64,000 nucleotides of DNA from Actinomycetaceae bacterium zg-1166 (GCA_015679245.1 CP064953.1:1054001-1118000); one strand, 5' to 3'. Positions 7,707 to 17,479 are shown, counted from the stretch's first letter. Numbers and translations: made by a program. The notes: a model not told the origin generated them from the sequence alone.

Positions 7707-7718
7707 GTGTTGGTAGCA

Positions 7719-10700
7719 TCACGCGCGGCGACGTGTCACCATGATGCTCAGTGCGCCGGCGGCCAGGAGTACTCCTGCGAGCAGGGGCAGGCTTGCTAGA
7801 TCAGCACCGGTGTGTGCCAACTTGCTTCGGTCAGCAACGGGGACACACGCGTCGTTATCATCCGCGCCGGTGACGTCCTGATCCGATGTGACCGAGTTGA
7901 ACAGACCCTTGCTGGGATCCCCTGCTTTCTCGGTGGAGCACACGCTCAAGGATTTCCACTGGCTCTGGGTCAGGTTGGCAACCACTTCGTAGGTAACAAC
8001 CACGCTAGCGGTGCGGGTCTGACCCGCAGCGATCTTCGATGCCGGGATCACCACGAATGGTTTGTCCGTATCGACGCTGGTGCCGTTAACACGAACGTCA
8101 ACGATCTTCAGGCCTGCTGGAGTAGCGGGGGTGTCAATCACGTCGGAGGACACGGCCTCAACCAGTCCGGTATTTGCCACACTAACCTCGAAGGTTGCAG
8201 CCAGGCGTGTGCCAGCCTCACCACTGATCTTCACAGGAGCGCTCTTAGCTACCTTGGTCACGGTGAATGCGGGGGTGGTAGCGTTTGCGGGGTCTTCGTC
8301 ACTGACAACAACACCGAAAGGATCCTTACCCTCAGCTCTAGCAGTGTTGGTGTGCTGCACGCCAGGAGCAGGAGCAGCAAGCGAAGCTGTACACGTCATC
8401 GACTCACCCGCAGCCAACTCACTGGCCGGGCAGGTAATCGCCTCGGGATCAGTGATCACCGAATCAACAACCGTCAGCTCACTCAACGGCACGCTACCCG
8501 TGTTAGTGACCACGAAGGAAACATCCATCATAGAACCCGGAGCAACAACCACACCCGGAGCGTCATTAGCATCCTGGTCATTAATTTTCTTCACCACGCT
8601 AATACCCGCACTACCCGTCACAGTCGAGCAGGCAGTATTATTCGACGTACCATCCTTATCGCCCAGGTCATCACCATCCATGTGGACCGTGTTGACCAAA
8701 CCAGAACGAGCCCCACCACCAGCAGCACCCGAAGTGGTCTCACAGGTCGACAACCTCTTCCACGAAGCCGCGCTCATCCCAGCAAGATCAACCCCATACG
8801 TGACCTCAACCTTGAACTCCTTTGACTCGCCTACTCCTAGCTTGACACCAGGAGAAACCGCAAAGGAACCATCAGGACCAGCACTTACCTTGGTGCCATC
8901 AACACTCAGGGAAGAAACCCGCAAGCCATCAACCACACCAGGACGATCAACAACACCCGCAGACGTGCCCGCGACAAGACCCGTATTCGACACACTCACC
9001 ACATACGACTGCACAAACTCCTTCATATCAGGACCAACCTGCACCGTCTTCCCACCAGACTTCTTCACCGCAAAAGTCGGAGAGATCCGGGTTTGAACCA
9101 GGTCACACTGATCGGTGTCACTATCGACATCAGTATTTGGAGTACACACCGAAGATGAATCCTTGGGATTCTCATCAGAAGAAACACGAATAGCGTTCGT
9201 AATATCAACAGGGCCTTCAAGACCAGGTTCAAGCTTTGCTGTACCCTCATAGGTGAACTCGGCAACCGGGCTCACATGGCCAACAACCTTCCACTGATTC
9301 TCAGCAACCTTCTCAATGTTGTAGTCACCTTTTGCGGCCTTAACCGCGGTGAGCTTAACATCGGTCAGCCCCTGACCACCATCATCACTAATGGTCAGGT
9401 TAGTTGCCCCATTATTACCCTGGGCAACCTTGACCGTGCCGTTGAAATGAACCAGACCGTCATCACCAATCGGGTTATCTTCCCAGGCCTTATCAACCTT
9501 AAGAGGAGAACCAGGCGCAACAACAGTAGAAGTCGAGGCCTCAATGGTCTTAAGTTTAGTTGAAGCCGCAGCAGAAACCGCTGAGAAACCAAACCTAGCA
9601 CCACGCGGATTCACGGTCTTATCACCCGTGTAAGTACACTCCACCGAATGGTTTAGTTCAATACCAGCAGCCACCTTCTTGTTAATGAACCACAGTGCCG
9701 TTGTCCCTGCCGGAATATCACTACCAGTAAGCTTCTTCCACCCCGCACCAGGAGCAGCAACACCACCATTAGACCCAGCCACAGGAGAACGATCAATCCC
9801 CTTCGCCTCAGCACTCGAATAGTAGACCTCCGCGCCCGCAGCAGGAGTGACCTTCTGACAGACAAATCTCGCACCCGCAGACTTCAGATCCGTCCCGCGA
9901 CCATCACCCACATAAGGCAAAACAGACAAGGTAGAAACATAGTCCTGGGTCACCGAATCATCATTTTGGGTCATGATGTCAAAACTGACCTTACCCGTGT
10001 AATCATTAACCGCGAACTCTTTAGGAGCACTAACAGTAACAATCGTATCCGCAGACGAGTTAAGAACATACCGCGTCGAAGAACGAACCGTCAACGCCTT
10101 AATCAGACCGGCATCATCACCAGCATTACCAGCAACAGGGTCAATCACATAAGAAGAAGAGAGAGTCTTCGCCCCCGCCGGACCGCCAGCAACAACCATG
10201 AAAGTTCCCTTTTGATAAACATTGCCCTTGGTCACCTTCTCCCACGTCAAAGTCTGCCCCTTAACACTAGGCTCACCAAGCTCAGCAGACGCAGACCCAG
10301 CAACATACGTAGTCCCCGCAGGCAAAGTCACCGTCAACTTACCCGGATAATCCTTCGACGCAGCACCATAAGCACCCCACCGAATAGTTACCGGAACGTT
10401 TGCCTTCGGCTCAGGATTCTGGTTCGCAGACGCAATCTCAATAGAATGCCGCGCCGCAGCACCAATCACACTAAAACGATCAATACCCGTATTCGTCCCC
10501 GGATACCCCGCCGGGGCATCAGCATAAGGAGCATTCACAGCGCTAGTCGGACGCGCCGAAATAGGCGTCATCGGTTGAGCAGCATCAAGTGTCGAAGAAG
10601 ATGACGACCAAATCGCTGTTTTTGCAGGCGTGTCCTCATTGACCTTATAAACCGTGACGAAAGAAGTGCTTACGACAGTGGTTCCCTGCTTCACATCGGA

Positions 10701-12343
10701 CTCCGTACCCGTGATACGCATACCAGAAACCTTCGTCATATCCGCAGGCTTATTCCGCGTCCACCCATCACTGCCGTTACAGTCCGCATTAAAATCAAGG
10801 CTGGTATCACCCACGTAATACTCCAAGGTACCGTTCTTCACACCCTGCGGAATCGACTGAAGCGCCTTCGAAAACCCTGAATCCTTCGACGTATCCTTAG
10901 CTAAGCCATTTTCTAGGCCTTCCCACTGCGTGAATAAAGAATTACCCACTTTACGTGGATCGCCCACTAAGTCATCAATACCGATGTTGTGATACATGAA
11001 CCACTCACCCGTAAAGTGCGCGCCCTGCCCCTTCGGAAGGATATTACAGAAACTCACAGGACCATTAGGCCTACTGATATAGCTTCCAGCCAAAGCGACA
11101 CCTCCAGGAACCGTTACCCCCTGCCCATCACGCCATGTGGCTGGATATACGGACATAGTTTCAAAGGCTACAGGGGAACCATTTGGAGCATAGTTTCCGT
11201 AACGGGTATAATGCCCTATCGCATATGAGCGTCCGCGACCCGAATTGTATGCGAACACGGTTTGATTGTCTTCAGTATTCTGGTCAGCAACCGCAGCATC
11301 TGTGGTTAATGTACCATCAGCGGTGGTGTAGGAGACATTGCTCAGAGTTATCGTTGCAGAGCCATTTCCCGCATTGAGCTTCTGCTCAGCAGTAGCAGAA
11401 TCCTTAAAAGGCAAACTCACCTGAGCAGAGGAAAGATTGAGCCACCCCTCAGCGCTCTGCCCATTCGTGTAATTCCTATAGCGCGGGTCCGGCGCATTGA
11501 AACCATCAACGCTCACATGGAAAAGCCACGGATCAGCCGGATCAACCCTCGCCTTCCACGTGGCACCGTTTAGATCATCACTGGTATCAATACCTTTATT
11601 CTTCGAGGATGGTGACGGGAAAGCACCCTTTCCAAAAGAGATAGCGGATGTGTCCAGCAAGTTTGGAAGTGTGCCCGATCCAGCCCAATCGATCTTCATG
11701 TCAAAAGTGACTGGTCCCGCAGGCTTGCGAGAATTCGGAGCAGACAAGATCTGGGTAACAAACCGCATACCCCGACTGACGTGAATAGGATCAGTATTGT
11801 CCTGTGCTGTGACCAGCGGATTAAGACCCTCACCACCAATAATCTTCACAGCCTTTGCATCAGCCGACTTCCCCGCGCCAGCCTCATCCGTGATCTTCGC
11901 TCGCACAAGCGAATCCGCAGGACCATCAACAGTAACCGGAATCAGAAAACGAGAGGCAACCCCATGAGTAGCATCCGCCTCATACTCACACGACAAACTC
12001 TTCCGATCACCACTAAGAGACGTCTTCTCCGACTCCACACAGTACTTCGGAATATCTGTCACATAACCATTCTCAACCACAAACGTAAAAACACGCTTAC
12101 CGCCACTTTGCGGCACATCAGTAGCATGATCAAAGTTACGACTCAGATGAGCCTCAGCATTCAACAAAGTCCCATTACCAGCACTAGCTGGCGGATCAAC
12201 ATTGTACTTAGCATCCTGCCACGCCAACTCCACCTCAGTAGTGGCAACAGGATCATCAGCCCAAGCAACAGGTGAGAATAACCCAATACCCCCCGCAAGG
12301 AGTACGGTCACCCCCCCCCCGCAACAAATCTACGAATCCTCAA
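7719..12343 (-). CDS. Large sortase-anchored surface protein, phase-variable; frame broken in a poly-G run as sequenced
   Basis: The continuous frame from GTG 12311 gives 1530 residues but lacks a charged N-terminus. Upstream, GGAGG (12355-12351) followed seven bases later by TTG (12343-12341) opens a frame reading MRIRRFVAGGG and then hits TGA after a run of ten G (12320-12311). Adding one G (or removing two) joins it to VTVLLAGGIGLFSPVAWA-DDP, a complete signal peptide with an AWA cleavage site. The mature part has a long N-terminal adhesin-like region (~1-950), then DUF11/DUF7507-like repeats; two ~140-residue modules sharing NTGLV.....V.D.P...GL.V and a Cys pair flank one 'VVKKINDQDAND...VTNTGSVPLSELTVVDS' module. 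The end is LAHTG (about residue 1498), a hydrophobic helix and RRRA, a sortase signal of actinobacterial type. Ligand unknown. Confidence 0.8.
12311..12320 (-). repeat. Poly-G (10) tract inside signal-peptide coding region; phase-variation switch
   Basis: Ten consecutive C on the given strand (G on the coding strand) lie between codon 7 and the hydrophobic core of the surface-protein signal peptide. Frame arithmetic: GTT-GCG-GGG-GGG-GGG-TGA with ten G is a stop after 11 codons; eight or eleven G give an intact signal peptide. Such homopolymers slip during replication and switch surface genes on and off. Confidence 0.75.
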
Positions 12344-12755
12344 GAGAAAACCTCCAGATACAAAAACACGTCAAAGTGCACGAACACGCACCACCGCGAT
12401 CATACAGGGTAAACCCACACATGAACAAGCCAGGAACAACAGCCCGAAACACCCCCACCCACCCGACTACCATTCTCCAACTCACCCTTAATACCGCCAC
12501 TCACAGCAATAAAGAAGCCTCCAGTGACGACGCGACACAACACTTCACACCAAACCAACACACACGGACCTACCTGGTTAACAACCCTACGCAACCATGC
12601 CAACCCGGCCCCCCTACCCGCGAGGAAGAAGCAGCCAAGGCTGCCGATCTCCTCAATGAGAACGGGAATGAGTAACCCTATAAACTCGCGAATCGGGGCG
12701 GATGCCGCTTGGCCTCCACCCCACCTTCATCTACAAGTATCCCAGACACCACATA

Positions 12756-12850
12756 CCCCACGAAACACCAAACCCTCCACGGAACACCACATGCCCCACG
12801 AAACACCAAACCCCCCACGGAACATCACATGCCCCACGGAACACGAGATT
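12756..12850. repeat. Five tandem copies of a 19-bp repeat
   Basis: Units at 12756, 12775, 12794, 12813 and 12832, each 19 bp: CCCCACGAAACACCAAACC, CTCCACGGAACACCACATG, then the same pair again with small changes, then CCCCACGGAACACGAGATT. Two units together give a 38-bp higher-order repeat. There are no spacers, so it is not a CRISPR array. Confidence 0.85.
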
Positions 12851-13160
12851 CCCTTGAATTTCCGTCACGCGGGCGAGAGTTCGTGCCACGTCGCGCATTT
12901 CATGCCCCGACAACGCACGAAACCCCAACGCGACACGGTGAACCCCATACACCCCAAACGACCACGCCACCATCAACCCCGGTTCCACACCACAGCCTTA
13001 TAGCCCAAACCCGAAAAGCCCGAAAAGGCCAGGCCAGACGCTAACGACACGCCGCCATAAACAACGATCTTTGTCTATTAACCCGACAGTACGGATGGAA
13101 GCAGGCGAGATCCAGTACAACATTCCCGAGTTCATGCTACAAAACGGGTAACGACCCACA

Positions 13161-13213
13161 ACCTTTCGACGCGAGGCTATACCTTTCGACGCAAGACCCT
13201 ACCTTTTGACGCC
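13161..13213. repeat. Three 20-bp-spaced copies of ACCTTTCGACGC
   Basis: ACCTTTCGACGC starts at 13161 and 13181, and ACCTTTTGACGC at 13201. The exact 20-base period places the copies on the same face of the helix, two turns apart. No gene overlaps them. Confidence 0.75.
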
Positions 13214-13404
13214 TCCCCCGCTCCATCCGCCCGAAACGGACCGAACGCCAAAATCCACCCTCCAAACACTGCCACCAGCACCAACACCACCGGCCACCAA
13301 GAAACAGAAACCCCCTCGAATCCCGCGTCACACCAGGTAAAACACGGAACCCAAGGGGTTCACGAAACACTCAAATCTTTGTATCAAAATGAGCATCCAA
13401 ATGG

Positions 13405-13477
13405 TGGAGCTAAGGGGATTCGAACCCCTGACCTCTTCCATGCCATGGAAGCGCGCTACCAACTGCGCCATAGCCCC
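13405..13477 (-). tRNA. tRNA-Ala (GGC anticodon)
   Basis: The minus strand folds into a 73-nt cloverleaf: acceptor GGGGCTA / TAGCTCC with discriminator A, D-arm GCGCAGTTGGTAGCGC, anticodon stem CTTCC / GGAAG around ATGGCAT (anticodon GGC), and T-arm AGGGG-TTCGAAT-CCCCT. CCA is not encoded. It reads Ala codons GCC and GCU. Confidence 0.95.
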
Positions 13478-13561
13478 TTAGGACTCATTAAGGGTACACC
13501 AGTTTTTCGGGGTCTACCAAATCTAGATATGCAATTGTAGCGAGATGAATCCCACGCGCGT

Positions 13562-13595
13562 TGAAGTCGTTTTAACACTGAAGTCGTTTTAACAC
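13562..13595. repeat. Perfect tandem duplication of 17 bp
   Basis: TGAAGTCGTTTTAACAC occurs at 13562-13578 and again at 13579-13595 with no gap. It lies in the 267-base gap between tRNA-Ala and the phosphofructokinase gene, upstream of the tRNA's 5' end, so it may sit in the tRNA promoter area. Confidence 0.9.
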
Positions 13596-13678
13596 CAAGG
13601 AGGAGGTATAGGGACTTCAGAAAATACTCGTTCCCTTATGCGCGCTCACTCTATCCTCTCCTACCTTAAATACGCCAT

Positions 13679-13716
13679 GGGGCGACGAGAAAACTATGTA
13701 GTTTCGTCGTCGCCCC
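13679..13716 (-). terminator. Terminator of the phosphofructokinase gene
   Basis: GGGGCGACGA (13679-13688) pairs with TCGTCGCCCC (13707-13716), and the inner AAACTA/TAGTTT extends the stem around a tiny loop. It lies 29 bases past the stop codon at 13745 on the minus strand. Confidence 0.7.
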
Positions 13717-13744
13717 TTGAGAGTTTCCTCATGAGCGTTCGTGT

Positions 13745-14956
13745 TTAGCGCGGAGCAACTTCCTGACCAATTGAGGCCATCGTAGAGGTGAACCACTCCT
13801 GAGAGATGTCAAAAGGCTTGGCGCCCTTGATCCGTGGGAAGGCGATATTCGTGAGGATGTTGCCGTTTTCCTCATCGTGGCCGATCACGCCTGGCTTACC
13901 CGCAAGCGCACACTCGACAGCCAGATCCACCATCCCCTTGATGAGGCGGAGATCCTCGGCATTCGCATGCCAAGAGCGGGAGAAGTAACCCGATTTCTGT
14001 ACCATAACCTTTTCAGCACCGATACGCTCAGCAAACTGTTTGGCAAACCACTGGCCTGGGTTGATCGTATCGAGCTTGACGTGACCGAAGGGATCGCGCT
14101 GGATTTCTTCGCCAGCTGCTTCCTTTTCCGCGATGATTTCTTCCACGCCGGCACCTTCGGAAAGGAAGATATTGACGTTGCCGATCTTGTCCATGATGGC
14201 GCGCAGGCGCGTGGCCTCAGCATCGAGATCGATCTTCATTTCAGGCACGTACACGGCGTGTACATCCCAGCGTTCCTGGGAAAGTCCAAGTGTGGGCGCC
14301 CATTCTTGCTTACCCACCCACTCGTGGTAGTAGGCGGCACTCTGTGCGGTGAGGTAGCCACAGTTGCGACCCATGACCTCGTGAACGATGAGCATACGCG
14401 GGTTGGAGCGATGCTCGGCGATCACATGCTGGGCAAAGGCCGAGGCCTCTTCGGCTGCTGTCCACGCACCAAGAGATTGACGAATCGGGATAATGTCGTT
14501 ATCGATCGTCTTAGGTAGGCCTACCACGGTGAGTTCGTAGTTATTCTCGTGTAGGTAGGCTGCTAGATCGGCGGCAGTGGTATTCGTATCATCACCACCG
14601 ATGGTGTGGAGAACATTCACTTTGTCCTTGCGCAGCTGCTCAGCAGCCACTTCGAGTGGATTTTCTCCTTCCTTGACGAGGCCACGTTCGACGAGGTTCT
14701 TCGCATTGGTGAGTTTGACGCGCGAGTTGCCGATGGGTGATCCTCCGAAAAGATGCAGCAAGTGCGCCTTTTCACGTCCTTCCTTGTCGATCACCACGTA
14801 ATTGCCGGTGAGTAGGCCGTGATAGCCGTACTGATAGGCGATGATCTCCACTTCAGGAGCAATTTCCGTGTAGCGTTCAATGAGACCGCCGACAGCAGAG
14901 GATAAACACGGGGCGAAGCCGCCAGCCGTAAGTAGTGCAACACGACGAACTGTCAT
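13745..14956 (-). CDS. pfp: Pyrophosphate-dependent 6-phosphofructokinase
   Basis: The 403-residue enzyme converts fructose 6-phosphate to fructose 1,6-bisphosphate with PPi as phosphoryl donor; cytoplasmic, glycolysis/gluconeogenesis. GGDDTN at residues 120-125 has the Asp (GGDD rather than GGDG) that marks PPi-PFKs, and PKTIDND at 148-154 is the catalytic loop with the second PPi-type Lys. MGRNCGYLTA follows in the middle. I start at ATG 14956 (MTVRRVALLTAGGFAP) because family similarity begins there; an upstream start at 15058 would add an unrelated stretch. Single gene with its own terminator. PPi use makes the step reversible and saves ATP. Confidence 0.92.
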   Translation of the reverse strand: MTVRRVALLTAGGFAPCLSSAVGGLIERYTEIAPEVEIIAYQYGYHGLLTGNYVVIDKEGREKAHLLHLFGGSPIGNSRVKLTNAKNLVERGLVKEGENPLEVAAEQLRKDKVNVLHTIGGDDTNTTAADLAAYLHENNYELTVVGLPKTIDNDIIPIRQSLGAWTAAEEASAFAQHVIAEHRSNPRMLIVHEVMGRNCGYLTAQSAAYYHEWVGKQEWAPTLGLSQERWDVHAVYVPEMKIDLDAEATRLRAIMDKIGNVNIFLSEGAGVEEIIAEKEAAGEEIQRDPFGHVKLDTINPGQWFAKQFAERIGAEKVMVQKSGYFSRSWHANAEDLRLIKGMVDLAVECALAGKPGVIGHDEENGNILTNIAFPRIKGAKPFDISQEWFTSTMASIGQEVAPR

Positions 14957-15219
14957 CGGTAACCTTCCCGTTTTTCGAGCGTCAACACGCCCATCTAGTT
15001 CACACGAACCTTCCTTATGTGGCAGCCCAGCATCCAGCATCCAGGGTTTTACCCACACGAGCGCTTTGAGCCACGCCTTTCATTCTAACCTTGTTCTAAC
15101 CTTGCTAAGGCATGTCCTGGCGGGATCTAGTTCCTGGTGCTGCAATCCACATATCTCGATTCCGCTCCGGGGAATCGGCTGCGCCTCACCGTTATCTCAT
15201 CAGCGCTAGGATCAAAGCT

Positions 15220-15717
15220 ATGGAAGTACCCGAGGATGACGTCTTCTCGCAATACGCAGATGAACTCAAGGATATTGACATGCCCGCTACGCCCCCCGCA
15301 AGCTCGGGGCGGAAGCACCGCGAACGTAGGCGAGCAAGATCTTGCGAGGAAATTTTTTCTCCTAAGGATTCTTACGCTCGCGGTCTCTCCTCATATGACG
15401 ATGCACGATATGGAGATACACGTTCGAGGAGTCCCCGCGATTGGACTCCTCCTGATGAGGAAGAGTCCTTTAATCCCTCAGAACTTCCTGAAGCCGAGCC
15501 TACGAGCCATATAGGACTGTTTGCTGTGCTCTCTTGGGTGCTCGCCGCAGCTGCTCTCCTCCTCACCGTGCTCTCCTATTTCCACATTCTTCCGGCTGCT
15601 CCCCTGTTCTGGAAATTCTGTGCACTGGCTACTTTCAGTTTCGCCGCTCTCGCGGCCTTTCTTTCTTCCCCATCTAGCAGGAATACCGATTTTTCCGACG
15701 ATGGTGCCCGGCTATGA
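15220..15717 (+). CDS. Hypothetical two-helix membrane protein
   Basis: About 165 residues from the ATG at 15220 (MEVPEDDVFSQYADELKDID). The first 110 residues are charged and disordered-looking, with an RKHRERRRARS basic patch and many S, D, E and P; two hydrophobic segments follow (about 112-133, IGLFAVLSWVLAAAALLLTV; about 139-156, LFWKFCALATFSFAALAAF), then a short polar tail. A start at 15112 is possible but adds 36 residues without support. This layout, a disordered cytoplasmic part plus a terminal hairpin of helices, is common among actinobacterial hypothetical proteins. No function is proposed. Confidence 0.6.
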   Translation: MEVPEDDVFSQYADELKDIDMPATPPASSGRKHRERRRARSCEEIFSPKDSYARGLSSYDDARYGDTRSRSPRDWTPPDEEESFNPSELPEAEPTSHIGLFAVLSWVLAAAALLLTVLSYFHILPAAPLFWKFCALATFSFAALAAFLSSPSSRNTDFSDDGARL

Positions 15718-15813
15718 GATCCCTTCCCCTGGTCTCGGTTCTCTTCCCCACCAGTGTTTTCACAGCCCTTCCCTTCTGCCACCTCAAATTCTCTGCGTGG
15801 GGATGTTGAGGGA

Positions 15814-16869
15814 TCACACCTGCTGTGAGAAGCTCACCCATCGTTCAAGTAGTTGCGTGCACGCCCCTGAATCGATCATTTCACAAGCAAGTTTCACGCC
15901 AGCACGCATACGTTCAAGAGGAGAGCCATCTTCGGAACGTGTACCTTCTACACGACCTTCCGCGACGAAAGCCGCGCCAGCATTGAGCACAACCGAGTCG
16001 CGTACCGCACCGGTTTCGCCGGCGAATACTCGACGGGTAATCATTGCATTTTCAGCGGGATCACCACCACGGAGATCCTCGATACTCGCCCGCTTAAAAC
16101 CGAGATCGGTCACGGGATCAAGAATCATATGCTCTACTTGCCCCTCATTGATGACCCACATGTGTGAGGATACAACCGTGGAGAGTTCATCCATACCGTT
16201 ACATCCGCGTACCACGATTGCGTGGCTACCACGTTCAGCTAGCACGTCGGCCACAATTGGCGCATGAGGCTCACTAGCTACTCCAATAAGGCTACAACGT
16301 GGACGGGCGGGATTGGTGAGGGGGCCGAGGAAATTAAAAGCTGTACGCACCCCGAGTTCTTTACGTGTTGGAGCAGCGAAACGCATCGCCGGATGGAAAA
16401 CATTGGCGAACACAAAAGTGATCCCGAGTTCGTCGAAACACTCCTCTACACGCTCACTGCTCATCTGGAGATTGACGCCTAGAGCTTCGAGGCAATCCGC
16501 CGAACCCGAAGCAGACGAGGAGGCGCGGTTTCCATGCTTGACTACCGGCGTTCCTGCGCTGGCCACAGTGATTGCCGCCATTGTCGAAATATTGGCAGTT
16601 GAGAGGCAATCTCCACCTGTGCCGACGATGTCCACAACCTCGCGCGGGACACGAAGAGGAAGAGCATGAGCCTGCATGGAATCTGCAAGGCCGCGCAGTT
16701 CTGCCGCCGTTTCGCCCTTCGCGGCAAGTGCAGTGAGAAAACCGGCGAGAACCACGGGAGATGTCTCCCCCGACATGACGCGATCCATCGCCCATGAGGC
16801 GCTCTTTGCGCTGAGATCCTTACCTGCAATGAGATCCGTAAGAAGGGAAGGCCATGTCAGTTCAGCCAT
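15814..16869 (-). CDS. trpD: Anthranilate phosphoribosyltransferase
   Basis: Transfers the phosphoribosyl group of PRPP to anthranilate, step two of tryptophan synthesis. The 351-residue product has the family's IVGTGGD PRPP-binding loop, STANIST, VKHGNRASSSASGSADCLEALG (in part), the AAPTRKELGVRTAFNFLGPL stretch and the acidic metal-binding region. I take ATG 16869, spaced ten bases from AAAGGA; an in-frame GTG at 16878 overlaps the upstream stop. No other trp gene is in the window, so trpD is detached from the rest of the pathway, as is common in Actinomycetales. Its only partner in the operon is a receiver-domain protein. Confidence 0.92.
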   Translation of the reverse strand: MAELTWPSLLTDLIAGKDLSAKSASWAMDRVMSGETSPVVLAGFLTALAAKGETAAELRGLADSMQAHALPLRVPREVVDIVGTGGDCLSTANISTMAAITVASAGTPVVKHGNRASSSASGSADCLEALGVNLQMSSERVEECFDELGITFVFANVFHPAMRFAAPTRKELGVRTAFNFLGPLTNPARPRCSLIGVASEPHAPIVADVLAERGSHAIVVRGCNGMDELSTVVSSHMWVINEGQVEHMILDPVTDLGFKRASIEDLRGGDPAENAMITRRVFAGETGAVRDSVVLNAGAAFVAEGRVEGTRSEDGSPLERMRAGVKLACEMIDSGACTQLLERWVSFSQQV

Positions 16870-16874
16870 CAATG

Positions 16875-17285
16875 TCACTTCCTTTGAGAGAGCACCTGTA
16901 CAACTGCTGAGGAGAGTTCGCGTGGATTAATGGGGTAGTCCACGGCGAGTGCTGCACCCGACCACCTTGAGAGCCATTCATCCTGTTGGCGCGCGAGCAG
17001 CGTAATAAAGGGAAGCATGGGATCGATCTCATCGTGGATCATCTTCCCCACACCCATTCCACCAAACTTTGGAGCTTCCGCATCGAGGATAAGAAGATCG
17101 AATTTTTCTTCACGTGCCTTTGCCATCACAATGTCGGCAGTGGCGACTTCGGTCCATTCAATTTCTGGTAGACCTGCTCCAGGGCGACGCCCAACAGCAC
17201 GAATAACCTCTGCGCGGGTGCGTGCATCGTCAGAAAAGACCAGAACCTTGACGGTGGGGGCCTTCGAGGTGAGTTCAGTGGTCAT
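16875..17285 (-). CDS. Stand-alone receiver-domain protein (response-regulator-like)
   Basis: The 136-residue product is a single CheY-like fold: KVLVFSDDARTR near residue 15 supplies the acidic pocket, FDLLILDAEAPKFGGMGVGK around residue 68 supplies the phospho-acceptor Asp (LILD), and the conserved Lys position is replaced by a Pro-rich YPINPRELSSAV end in which 'DYPINP' stands for the usual 'KP'. No output domain follows. With the Lys uncertain, it may be a phosphorylation-independent signalling adaptor. It lies directly upstream of trpD, six bases apart or less, so both are probably on one mRNA; a functional link is not evident. Confidence 0.7.
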   Translation of the reverse strand: MTTELTSKAPTVKVLVFSDDARTRAEVIRAVGRRPGAGLPEIEWTEVATADIVMAKAREEKFDLLILDAEAPKFGGMGVGKMIHDEIDPMLPFITLLARQQDEWLSRWSGAALAVDYPINPRELSSAVVQVLSQRK

Positions 17286-17459
17286 TTCTTCCTCCGTGAG
17301 TTTGAGATTCCACTGGTCAATCTTAGCCTCAGTTTTCTAGCTACGTGTGAAGCTCTCAGAGGCAGGCAAGGCGCAGAGTACTCACACAGCCAAAGGCCTA
17401 GATATTGGGCAATGTACAAGGTAGTGGCAACGCCGTGGATATCACATTCTCACCGAAAT

Positions 17460-17479
17460 AGGACAATAGTCCTTATAAT
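17460..17479 (+). promoter_or_regulatory. Candidate sodA promoter with overlapping inverted repeat
   Basis: AGGAC-AATA-GTCCT (17460-17473) is a short palindrome abutting TATAAT at 17474-17479. The -35 region is poor, which suits an activated or repressed promoter. The palindrome could be an operator for a metal- or redox-responsive regulator, but does not match a site I can name. Confidence 0.4.

Larger units (their letters stand above)
7416..7718. other. AT-rich convergent intergenic region
   Basis: No gene. An AT-rich stretch holds the short inverted repeat CAAAAAC (7552-7558) / GTTTTTG (7570-7576), then a TTAGGAGGTGTCCACTC stretch that looks like a ribosome-binding site or transposon-end relic without a gene behind it. 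The right part carries two hairpins listed separately. Confidence 0.4.
12344..13404. other. About 1 kb of gene-free, C-rich repeat DNA
   Basis: Between the surface-protein gene and tRNA-Ala no frame has a ribosome-binding site or protein-like composition; the long frames at 12202-13044 and 13137-13370 are low-complexity (His, Pro, Thr, Asn rich one way; Trp, Gly rich the other) as expected from repetitive C/A-rich DNA. The stretch must contain the surface-protein promoter (above 12355), and holds two tandem-repeat arrays listed separately. It looks like a decayed or regulatory accessory region rather than coding sequence. Confidence 0.55.

Noticed and set aside
9966-10604. 212-codon plus-strand frame rich in Arg and Asn
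   Set aside because: Antisense shadow of the surface-protein gene; composition is not protein-like and no ribosome-binding site was seen.
12756-12850. CRISPR array
   Set aside because: The 19-bp units abut without spacers and no cas genes are present.
12524-13003. 159-codon plus-strand frame rich in His, Pro, Thr
   Set aside because: Produced by the repetitive C/A-rich DNA; no start signal and no family resemblance.
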